This document shows, piece by piece, positions 32,509 to 39,525 of a stretch of 64,000 nt of DNA. This DNA is from an uncultured Bacteroidia bacterium (GTDB lineage Bacteria > Bacteroidota > Bacteroidia > Bacteroidales > UBA932). Location of the stretch: positions 33,553 through 97,552 of the forward strand of contig CACZHP010000004.1 in the NCBI GenBank assembly GCA_902780935.1, given 5' to 3'. Each line of letters starts with the position of its first letter. Positions within the stretch are counted from its first letter, which is position 1. The position numbers and the translations under genes were made by a program. Under the pieces are notes generated by a model. That model searched no databases, was not told the DNA's origin, and saw only the letters and a list, made by a program, of their open reading frames with translations.

Positions 32509-35014
32509 TCCTCATTCCCTCGGACAAGGCTCCGAGAATTTCCTTAACCTTATCCGCTGAGACTCCGTTGATCTTCTCGTTATAACCCGTGAGCACATCC
32601 TTCCCTGAAGAATACCTCATCAGGATGGCGTCAGCATACTTTGACGGATCCGAGAGCGACGTAGAATATTCATTCGCCAGCAACGCCTTGCAAGACGCTA
32701 GCTCCGGTGCGGCGATAGGTTCAGAGAGTACAGCCCCGATGGTTTTGCCCGCCACTTCGACCGCCTTGTTGAGATTGGCCTCCCCACTTTCGATGCCTTC
32801 AGGAAGTCCATAGGAAGGAACCGGAGTGAAGTTGAATCTCAGATCGGCCACTTCTCGGGGGAAGGTGTGGAAACGGTCATCCAGATCCACATGGAACCCC
32901 ATTTCTGCCATCACTCCGGAAAGCCGTCTCAAAAGGGACAGCCCGGCAATCTTGAAAGCCATGTAACTTTCTGTGGAGAAGGGATATGAGGCAGCCATTC
33001 CGATGCTGAAGCCCGCTGGAGTCCCCTCGGCGTTATATGTAGTCGTACCGGTCCTCATATTAAACTGGGCCGTCGCCCTGGGGGATACGGTCTTGCTGAC
33101 CCTGAATCCACCCATCGACTTGGCGAGATATTTCTGAAGGATTTCGGAAGAAAGATCCCCGACGATGACGATCACTCCGTCTCCGCAACGGAGAAACTCC
33201 CGTGAAAAGAAGGCCTCGGCGTCGGACAACGTGGAAGACGTGAGCCCCGAGGGAGTCTTGACCTCCGTATAATTATTGTCATGATACATCAGGCTGTCAA
33301 GAGTGGCAGGCCTCAGACGGGCGGCTTCAAGGCTCCTGAATTTTTCAAAATCCGAATAGTCCGCCTTGCGGCTGTTGGCCACAGAAAGCAGGGCCTTCAT
33401 CACAAGGGCATAACGGCTGGAAGGTGCCGTACCAAAGATCCTGAGGTCTGAGACTGACACCTTTGTCTCAACGTCCACCCCGTTGGCTTTCAGCAACTTC
33501 TCAAAATCTCCCGCATGAAAACCGGCGATTTTGTGGTGAGCCATCATATCTGAGAAGAACGCCCCTTCTCCCCTGGGAAGATCCCTGACAGTGGAGAAGC
33601 CTCCCTTGATCATCATCGAGTAAGCGAACCGCCCTCCAGTGGCCATCTTCTTGTAAATCACCCTCATGCCATTGGCAAAGGTCCACATTTCGCCTCCGGA
33701 GACAGGCTCAGTGGAGACAGACTTGAGTTTGGTCTTGCTTCTGTCGGAAGCAAGTTCGGTCGTGTCTTTGGCGGACACTCTCCACTTGTATGTGGGCTTC
33801 TCGAGCATGGCTACCCCATTCCAAGTGGACTTGAACATCATCTCATAGACCCACTCGTCGTACTCCGCCTCGCTTCCGGTCCATTTGACCTCGGCATTAG
33901 CCGTATCACCGAGGAGAGCAGAGACATAATTGTTGAAAAGCCCAAGCTCAGCCGCCATGGACATATTCCTGGAAGAGAAATACTTGGCCTTGGTCGCGGG
34001 CAGGGCCAGATCCGACCCGAAAAGATAATTGGAAACGCACAGGCGAATCATCTCGTCATTCGTCCCGTTACCGGAAAGGATCCTCAAAGCATCCTCGCGG
34101 ACAGTCCTATACTCATCCTCGACGATACCTTTCGAACCGATTTCAGCTAACGTGGAAGAAATCGCCATCGTGACAGGAATAAGCTGAGACTCAGGCATTT
34201 CAGCCCTCACAATAAATCGATCGTCACCGGAAGAATCAGAGCTACCGGAATAGTTTACCGATATTCCGGACACAGGGATCCCCCTTGAGAAAAGAGCCTC
34301 GTCCAACCGGTTGCGGACAACATCCGCAAGCTCCATCGAGAACAGTTTGGAGATGAAAGGCTGAATGGTGTTCATCTGGTCCTGTGGAGTCCTCGGGGAG
34401 CGGAAAGCCACCTCCACAGAGGATTTTCCTGAAGGGCTGAAGGAGAGCGACGCCTCATCGGTGGGATTCCATGTGTAGGCAGGACTAGTATAAGAGGTGA
34501 CCCTCGAAGGCACCATCAAGGAGAAGACCTTCATTTTCTCGATTATCTCCGCTGGCTTTATGTCTCCTGAAACTATCACCGCATGGGGACGGGGCTGTGT
34601 GCCGATGATGTCGAACATCATGAGGAGCGTAGTGTCCGCCGCAGCGACATCGAACATCGGAACGTTGTCGAAACGGAAAAGGGTGGCATCGTCCTGATAG
34701 GAGATATATCCTTCAGGTCGACAACCTATACCCTTGCGGGACAAGAACTTATAAGGTATCGTCTTATTGAAGTGAGGCAGCGAGGCGAGCTCGGCCCTGG
34801 CGGCGAGAGTGTCGGTCATTCCCTTGCGGACCAAGGCAAAATCGGCGACTCCCTTCATCGTGGAATTAGTAACCAGATAATATGAGATGCCATTCGGGAG
34901 ATCCCCCTTGGTGATAGAGGCGTCCTTCTGCAAGGATGGTAATTTTTGCGCTGGCATGTTTATTGAAAAACCAACCAACACAGAACAAAGGACATATGTG
35001 AAAAAACGCCGCAT
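32480..35014 (-). CDS. M16-like (insulinase fold) protein lacking the zinc motif
   Basis: 844 residues with signal peptide (FFTYVLCSVLVGFSINMPAQ). The fold-level pattern is that of M16 peptidases: an N-terminal start GDLPNGISYYLVTNS, a mid-domain duplication starting WTFANGMRVIYKKMATGG, and PRGEGAFFSDMM in the second half. The active-site HxxEH is missing: the matching helix reads ELASLPHFNKTI. The protein is therefore probably not a zinc peptidase. It may be a structural partner or binding protein, as with the inactive half of M16 pairs. The start at 35014 fits the -7 element at 35040-35033. Confidence 0.72.
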   Translation of the reverse strand: MRRFFTYVLCSVLVGFSINMPAQKLPSLQKDASITKGDLPNGISYYLVTNSTMKGVADFALVRKGMTDTLAARAELASLPHFNKTIPYKFLSRKGIGCRPEGYISYQDDATLFRFDNVPMFDVAAADTTLLMMFDIIGTQPRPHAVIVSGDIKPAEIIEKMKVFSLMVPSRVTSYTSPAYTWNPTDEASLSFSPSGKSSVEVAFRSPRTPQDQMNTIQPFISKLFSMELADVVRNRLDEALFSRGIPVSGISVNYSGSSDSSGDDRFIVRAEMPESQLIPVTMAISSTLAEIGSKGIVEDEYRTVREDALRILSGNGTNDEMIRLCVSNYLFGSDLALPATKAKYFSSRNMSMAAELGLFNNYVSALLGDTANAEVKWTGSEAEYDEWVYEMMFKSTWNGVAMLEKPTYKWRVSAKDTTELASDRSKTKLKSVSTEPVSGGEMWTFANGMRVIYKKMATGGRFAYSMMIKGGFSTVRDLPRGEGAFFSDMMAHHKIAGFHAGDFEKLLKANGVDVETKVSVSDLRIFGTAPSSRYALVMKALLSVANSRKADYSDFEKFRSLEAARLRPATLDSLMYHDNNYTEVKTPSGLTSSTLSDAEAFFSREFLRCGDGVIVIVGDLSSEILQKYLAKSMGGFRVSKTVSPRATAQFNMRTGTTTYNAEGTPAGFSIGMAASYPFSTESYMAFKIAGLSLLRRLSGVMAEMGFHVDLDDRFHTFPREVADLRFNFTPVPSYGLPEGIESGEANLNKAVEVAGKTIGAVLSEPIAAPELASCKALLANEYSTSLSDPSKYADAILMRYSSGKDVLTGYNEKINGVSADKVKEILGALSEGMRIEYVVRPQE

Positions 35015-35032
35015 TTTAAGTGCCTCCTTGCG

Positions 35033-35081
35033 CAAAATTAATCAATAATGTGCGATTGACGTAATTTTTTTACTACATTTG
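35033..35081. promoter_or_regulatory. Divergent promoters of the M16-like and TPR genes
   Basis: On the minus strand TAATTTTG (35040-35033) lies 18 bases before the M16-like start. On the plus strand TACATTTG (35074-35081) lies 47 bases before the TPR gene. Each matches TAnnTTTG; no good -33 was found. Confidence 0.6.
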
Positions 35082-35128
35082 TCTCCGTTCGCCGTGTATA
35101 AAAGTTGAACTTAAATACATTGAAGAAG

Positions 35129-36067
35129 ATGAAAAAAATTGTTCTCGCTATCGCTTCCTTGGTCATGGCTGCCGGAATAGCTTCCGCTCAGGACATGGCT
35201 CAGGCTACTGAACTCTACAACAATGGAGCCACAGCAATCACTATGGAAAAATGGACCGAGGCTTTGGATTGCTTCCAGAAAGCTCTCGCAATGGGAACAG
35301 AGATTGGCGAGGAGGCAAACGATCTTGTCGCTAATTGCAAAACCGCTATCCCCGGCGTGGCGCTTGAAATCGCCAAAGATCTGATTAAGGAGAATAAGTT
35401 CGACGAGGCTTTCGCCAAAGTCGAGGAAGTCGCCAAGATTTCTGAAGAATATGGCAACGAGGAAGTCGCTGCCAAGGCGAACAGCCTTAAGCCCGACATT
35501 CTGATCAGGAAGGGTAACTTCGCTGAGGAAGGGGCTGATAAGGACTACGCCACAGCCGTAGATTGCTATTCCAAGGCTTACGCTATGGACACGACCGCCA
35601 GCAAGACCGCCCTTCGCCTTGGCGCCGCTTTGAAGAAGCTCGGCAAGGACGATGAGGCCATCAAGGCTTTCCAGCATGCGGCCTGGAATGGAGAGGAGAA
35701 AATTGCTAATCAGCAAATTTCTTCAATCTATACGCAGGATGCACAAGTCGCTCTCAAGGCTCAGAAATACGCTGATGCGATCAAGGCTGCCGAAAAAGCC
35801 AACTCTTTTGCCGAGAATGCCAACGCATACTATTTTGCCGGCCAAGCTGCTCAAAAACTGAAAAAGAACAACGATGCCATTAAGAACTTCGAGAAGTATC
35901 TTGAGCTCAAACCGACCGCTTCCAACGCCAACGGAATCGCATTCACAGTGGCTGCCCTTTACCAGCAGTCTGGCAACAAGGCCAAGGCTCTCGAGTTCTA
36001 CAAGAAGGTCGAGAACGACGCCAAGTTCGGTGCCCAGGCCAAGCAGCAGATCGCTGCCCTCAAATAA
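35129..36067 (+). CDS. Exported tetratricopeptide-repeat protein
   Basis: 312 residues with signal peptide (IVLAIASLVMAAGIASAQ). The remainder consists of TPR units (TELYNNGATAITMEKWTEAL, AVDCYSKAYAMDTTAS, IKNFEKYLELKPTAS, ALEFYKKVENDAK), a scaffold for protein binding in the periplasm. No catalytic motif is seen. The ATG at 35129 is preceded by GAAGAAG. The stop overlaps the U32 start (TAATG). Confidence 0.82.
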   Translation: MKKIVLAIASLVMAAGIASAQDMAQATELYNNGATAITMEKWTEALDCFQKALAMGTEIGEEANDLVANCKTAIPGVALEIAKDLIKENKFDEAFAKVEEVAKISEEYGNEEVAAKANSLKPDILIRKGNFAEEGADKDYATAVDCYSKAYAMDTTASKTALRLGAALKKLGKDDEAIKAFQHAAWNGEEKIANQQISSIYTQDAQVALKAQKYADAIKAAEKANSFAENANAYYFAGQAAQKLKKNNDAIKNFEKYLELKPTASNANGIAFTVAALYQQSGNKAKALEFYKKVENDAKFGAQAKQQIAALK

Positions 36068-38136
36068 TGACTGATCTCGAACTTCTCGCTCCTGCGAGAA
36101 ACGCTGACATCGGCATCGCGGCCATCGACTGCGGTGCCGATGCGGTATATATCGCTGGGCCAGCGTTCGGAGCGCGGCAGGATGCCGGGAATTCGATGGA
36201 GGACATCCGTCGGCTTTGCGAATATGCCCATAAGTTCGGGGTCCGGATATTCCTAACGCTCAATACAATACTTTACGATTCGGAGATTCCCGAGGCTCGG
36301 GGAATCTTAGCGGAGGCAGCTGAGGCTGGGGTGGATGCTGTGATCGCCCAGGATCTGGCTGTGTTTGAGATTCTTCGCTCCGCTCAGAATGACATGGAGG
36401 CGCACGCCTCCACCCAGTGCGCCATCCGCACACCGGAGCAGGCCCGGTTCTATGAGAGCCTCGGGGCAAGCCGGATTGTCCTTGAGAGACAGCTTTCCCT
36501 TGATCAGATCAGGGCTATACGGGAAGCCGTCAGTTGCGAGATCGAGTTCTTTGTCCATGGGGCGCTATGCGTGTGCTACAGCGGACAGTGCTACATGTCC
36601 GAGGCCGTGGCAGGGAGAAGCGCAAACCGGGGAGCCTGCGTACAAGCATGCAGGTCCCTTTATGATTTGGAAGACGCTTCCAGAAAGGTCCTCGTCAAAG
36701 ACAAGGCGCTGCTTTCACTCAAAGATTTCAACCTGATCGAACGGCTTTCAGACCTCGCCGAGGCGGGGGTGTGTTCCTTTAAGATTGAGGGACGCCTTAA
36801 GAATATCTCTTATGTGAGGAATACGGTCAGGGCATATTCACTTGCCCTGGACGAGTTGATAGCAAGGCATCCTGACAAATACCGCAGGGCCTCGTTTGGC
36901 AAGGTCGAGGGGGGCTTCATGCCCGACTTGAGGAAAACTTTCAACCGTGGTTACACGGAGCTGTTCCTCGATGGTAAGCGCGGCAAATGGTCTTCCATGG
37001 ACGCTCCGAAGTCCGTCGGAGAAGATATAGGAACAGTCGCCGGCATAAGGACGCAAGCCGGAGCTGCCGTCGAGCTTAGGCCGTACTCAGCCGCAGCAAG
37101 CCCTGAGCGAAGTCGAAGGGCGAAGCGAGAATGGACGCGGCCGTGCTCGAGCGGCAGTCCGGCGCCATTTTCGGAGATTGTTATAAAGTTGGACAATCCG
37201 GCGACGACGCTGCGTAACGGAGATGGCTTTACTTTTGTGCCGAAGGGCGGAGGCGAAATCAGGGGCTTCAGGGGAGATGTCTGCGATGGGAACCGGATTA
37301 TTTGCAAGGAGGTTCCGGGACTCTATGTCGGGGCGAGGCTGCGAAGGAATCTCAGCGTCGCATTCGAGAAAGAGATCGAGGCCAACCTTCCCGTCCGGCG
37401 CATTCCCGTCATAGCCTCACTGTCTTTCAAATCAACAATGGCCGGGACGCCATCCGGGCCCGGCCGCGTCCATTCTCGCTGCGCTGCGGCTGAGTACGGC
37501 CTTAGCCCGGAGGCGCTCCCGGCAATGATCGTTTTGGTTAAAGCGGAAAGTGAGGATGGAAGGAGGGTGGAGTTTGAGATGGATGCCGGGGGCCAGGAGG
37601 CGAATAATGTCGAGAGAATGGAGGCGATGTTCAAAAGTCAGATTGAGAAGGTCTCGGGGATATATTCATTCACTCTATCTGGCTTAGATTCAAGTGGTTC
37701 TGACGGGAGACTGCCCTTCATGCCGGCTTCGGCGATCAACGGGATCCGAAGAGAGATCGCACAGAGGCTGGATCTGTCGTCTTGCAAAAATAGACCCTTC
37801 GCTTCGCTCAGGGTGACAGACAATGTCATTCTGAGGCCGAAGGCCGAAGAATCTGCCCCTTTACCAGAAACAATTGATTATAAATCAAATATCTCCAACG
37901 GCATCGCCCGTGAGACACTCCGCCGCCTTGGAGCCAAGGACATCGAGGACGCTTTTGAGTTGACGCACAGAAATGGGGCCGAACAGATGCGGACAAAGTA
38001 TTGCGTCAGGCATGAGCTGGGGCTATGCCCGAAAGATTCTTCGGTCTCCGGACCGCTATACCTCGTCAATAATGGCAAGCGCTACCGCCTCGGCTTCGAC
38101 TGCGCCCACTGCGAGATGACAGTCAAGAAAGCATGA
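36067..38136 (+). CDS. U32 family protein (RlhA-like) with four repeat insertions
   Basis: 689 residues. The U32 pattern is clear: ELLAPARNADIGIAAIDCGA at the N-terminus, FFVHGALCVCYSGQCYMS with RSANRGACVQACR giving four cysteines (C168, C175, C191, C195), and FKIEGRLKN. These match RlhA, which hydroxylates 23S rRNA C2501 using an iron-sulfur centre, so an RNA-modification role is likely. Palindrome-derived inserts occur at about residues 101-111, 338-368, 460-483 and 573-597. Their peptides (EILRSAQNDM, SPERSRRAKREWTR, GPGRVHSRCAAAEYG, NRPFASLRVTDN) are basic and low in conserved character. The core motifs are spared. Confidence 0.88.
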   Translation: MTDLELLAPARNADIGIAAIDCGADAVYIAGPAFGARQDAGNSMEDIRRLCEYAHKFGVRIFLTLNTILYDSEIPEARGILAEAAEAGVDAVIAQDLAVFEILRSAQNDMEAHASTQCAIRTPEQARFYESLGASRIVLERQLSLDQIRAIREAVSCEIEFFVHGALCVCYSGQCYMSEAVAGRSANRGACVQACRSLYDLEDASRKVLVKDKALLSLKDFNLIERLSDLAEAGVCSFKIEGRLKNISYVRNTVRAYSLALDELIARHPDKYRRASFGKVEGGFMPDLRKTFNRGYTELFLDGKRGKWSSMDAPKSVGEDIGTVAGIRTQAGAAVELRPYSAAASPERSRRAKREWTRPCSSGSPAPFSEIVIKLDNPATTLRNGDGFTFVPKGGGEIRGFRGDVCDGNRIICKEVPGLYVGARLRRNLSVAFEKEIEANLPVRRIPVIASLSFKSTMAGTPSGPGRVHSRCAAAEYGLSPEALPAMIVLVKAESEDGRRVEFEMDAGGQEANNVERMEAMFKSQIEKVSGIYSFTLSGLDSSGSDGRLPFMPASAINGIRREIAQRLDLSSCKNRPFASLRVTDNVILRPKAEESAPLPETIDYKSNISNGIARETLRRLGAKDIEDAFELTHRNGAEQMRTKYCVRHELGLCPKDSSVSGPLYLVNNGKRYRLGFDCAHCEMTVKKA
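36368..36394. repeat. Palindromic repeat unit 1 in the U32 gene
   Basis: AGATTCTTCGCTCCGCTCAG plus AATGACA (36368-36394) is a member of the dispersed family, with the same ends as the copies at 30048 and 62592. It encodes EILRSAQND and keeps the frame. Confidence 0.7.
37079..37142. repeat. Repeat unit 2 in the U32 gene, with a nested palindrome
   Basis: The ends GGCCGTACTCAGCCGCAGC and AGCGAGAATGGACGCGGCC are the reverse complement of the unit at 37462-37501. Between them an extra piece of about 24 bases contains the palindrome GCCCT...AGGGC with GAGCGAAGTCGAA inside, itself a common bacterial dispersed repeat. One repeat has thus jumped into another; the frame is preserved. Confidence 0.8.
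37462..37501. repeat. Repeat unit 3 in the U32 gene (inverted copy of unit 2)
   Basis: This 40-bp unit runs from GGCCGCGTCC to GAGTACGGCC and is the reverse complement of unit 2 without its nested piece. The two copies flank 319 bp of coding sequence as inverted repeats. It encodes GRVHSRCAAAEYG. Confidence 0.8.
37791..37853. repeat. Repeat unit 4 in the U32 gene (paired inverted units)
   Basis: Two units meet head to head: AGACCCTTCGCTTCGCTCAG followed by GGTGACA, then TGTCATTCTGAG running to GAAGAATCT. Together they form a hairpin of 63 bases. The frame is preserved and the encoded peptide includes PFASLRVTDNVILRPKAEES. Confidence 0.75.
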
Positions 38137-38390
38137 ATAATCCGGCATCTGCTTCCGTTCAGGATCTGTTTGGTTAAGTCATTATGCTGAATTATCATAT
38201 TTAGAAAGGCTTTAGACCGATATCAGGAAAAAAGTCGCAAGGCTACTGGTCTCTCAGTCCTTTCTGTTATATGATAAGTAGAGACTGTCCTCCCAACTAT
38301 CTGTTCGCTCAGTGACATTAGGCAGTATAACAATTCAGATACACCTTGTATTAGAGCGACCTATTACTCTATAAGAGCCTATTCTCTTTC

Positions 38391-38421
38391 TTTGCTAATA
38401 GAAAAACTTTTTATACTTTTG
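38391..38421 (+). promoter_or_regulatory. Near-perfect Bacteroidota promoter of the AT-rich islet
   Basis: TTTG (38391-38394), 19 bases, then TACTTTTG (38414-38421) match the -33/-7 consensus with ideal spacing. Transcription would start near 38428 and first copy the hairpin series up to 38703. The stretch 38137-38390 before it has a GTCTCT/AGAGAC pair (38249-38285) but no gene. Confidence 0.75.
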
Positions 38422-38426
38422 TTTTA

Positions 38427-38703
38427 CTGGTGACTTAGGAGTATCCCTAATCATCAGGCAGAGATATTTAGATGAAAGTGTTTTCGCTTTTATCCTTGGA
38501 TAGAAATCTAGCAACTTTCTTAAGGACGAGGGTAAGCGGTACACTCATCACCTTGTATGGCTTATTGCGCTACATCACAGCGCCTTACCATACAGGTGTG
38601 GGGTATTGTTTATTTGTCCAAGGCTTTGCTAGAGCCTCTATCCAGATAAACGGAATGCTCCACACTTTCTTTTGTTTGTATTACTCATCTAGGAGCGGAT
38701 GAG
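38427..38703 (+). ncRNA. Structured RNA or long 5' leader upstream of the islet genes
   Basis: Hairpins in order: CTGGTGA-c-TTAGG with CCTAA-TCATCAG (38427-38457, 12 pairs, one bulge); GATGAAAGTG with CGCTTTTATC around TTTT (38471-38494, 10 pairs); CACC-TGTATGG with CCATACA-GGTG and an inner GCGC/GCGC (38549-38598); GTGTGG/CCACAC with inner GTTTAT/ATAAAC and AGGCT/AGCCT (38596-38665); and CTCATC/GATGAG (38684-38703) just before the ribosome-binding region. The third and fourth share bases and may be alternatives. It has no resemblance I recognise to tmRNA, RNase P RNA, 6S or SRP RNA. A separate small RNA or a regulatory leader are both possible. Confidence 0.55.
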
Positions 38704-38718
38704 GTATAAAGGATCAAG

Positions 38719-39012
38719 ATGACATATACAATAACGGTTATTTCTCTTTCCTGTAGCAAATGTGATAATTGGGAAGTGCAGTTGTCTGTCGATGAAAAGC
38801 CTGAACCTTTTGAGATTATGACAGTACTCCATCCACACGCCACTTATATGGCCTCAGGTGTTGTAACGGATGGGCCAGAGGCATGGATAGATAAACTGCT
38901 CGTCCTAGAAAGATCGAGTAAATCGAAAAAATCTATCAAAGACTGGCAAATCGGGGACAGTCTAGAAGATGCTTTTCCCCAACCATCCGAATATAGTACC
39001 CGAATATATTAA
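38719..39012 (+). CDS. Unknown small protein of the AT-rich islet
   Basis: 97 residues, not recognised. It has one CxxC pair (SLSCSKCDNWEV, residues 12 and 15), a predicted beta-rich N-terminal half (MTYTITVISL; WEVQLSVDEK) and a charged tail (LLVLERSSKSKKSIKDWQ). No signal peptide is seen, so it is probably cytoplasmic. AAAGGATC lies six bases before the start, and the hairpin at 38684-38703 ends five bases before that. It is followed after 20 bases by the HEPN-type gene. Confidence 0.6.
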   Translation: MTYTITVISLSCSKCDNWEVQLSVDEKPEPFEIMTVLHPHATYMASGVVTDGPEAWIDKLLVLERSSKSKKSIKDWQIGDSLEDAFPQPSEYSTRIY

Positions 39013-39032
39013 TTGAACCATTCTTAATCATC

Positions 39033-39494
39033 ATGAGTGCATATAAACACAAACTAGATATTGTTTCAAGGACCAGTGAACTCCTCTCCGAGCTTTCGGA
39101 CATCAAGTACGAGAAGACCCTGGTTTTGAACTGTAGTCTTGGGTTGTTGATTATTCCTCAACAAGCGGGGAAAAAGAATAACGCAATTGAAATTGATGGA
39201 GAATTATCATATGAAGAATGGGGAATCGATCCTCGTATGATCAAAGGGGGAAAAAAGAGTAGGAGCATCAAAGAAATAGCTGATCATTTTAGAAATTCTT
39301 TAGCGCATGGGAAGTTTGATATTGTAGACTGTAATGAGGATACAATTGAGTTCGTACATATCAGGGATTATGATTACCCTTATGATGAAGAATCCCAAGT
39401 CCCCAATTTTGAAATCACGCTACATTTTAGTGATTATAAACGCTTTATTGTTAAATATGCCAAAGAGTTGGAAGCTAAACTTGCTTTGATGTAA
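39033..39494 (+). CDS. HEPN-type protein (putative ribonuclease)
   Basis: 153 residues. The sequence IKEIADHFRNSLAHGKFDIV carries R87-NSLA-H92, the Rx4H form of the Rx4-6H motif that forms the RNase active site in HEPN dimers. A preceding helix (MSAYKHKLDIVSRTSELLSE) and the hydrophobic segment LVLNCSLGLLIIP fit the helical core, and a beta-rich end follows. HEPN domains are toxins or effectors in many defence and stress systems. No classical antitoxin (MNT) is adjacent; the unknown 97-residue protein upstream would be the candidate partner. No signal peptide. Confidence 0.72.
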   Translation: MSAYKHKLDIVSRTSELLSELSDIKYEKTLVLNCSLGLLIIPQQAGKKNNAIEIDGELSYEEWGIDPRMIKGGKKSRSIKEIADHFRNSLAHGKFDIVDCNEDTIEFVHIRDYDYPYDEESQVPNFEITLHFSDYKRFIVKYAKELEAKLALM

Positions 39495-39525
39495 CTCCAC
39501 TCCTATCATAGCCTATTATTCTGAT

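Noticed and set aside
37143-37461. Invertible promoter or phase-variable segment between inverted repeats
   Set aside because: The segment is fully coding with conserved U32 sequence and no recombinase is next to it; inversion would only destroy the gene. Kept as a repeat observation.
38472-38702. A 76-codon open frame within the hairpin-rich region
   Set aside because: No ribosome-binding site, unlikely composition for a protein, and it runs through several strong stem-loops; the RNA reading fits better.
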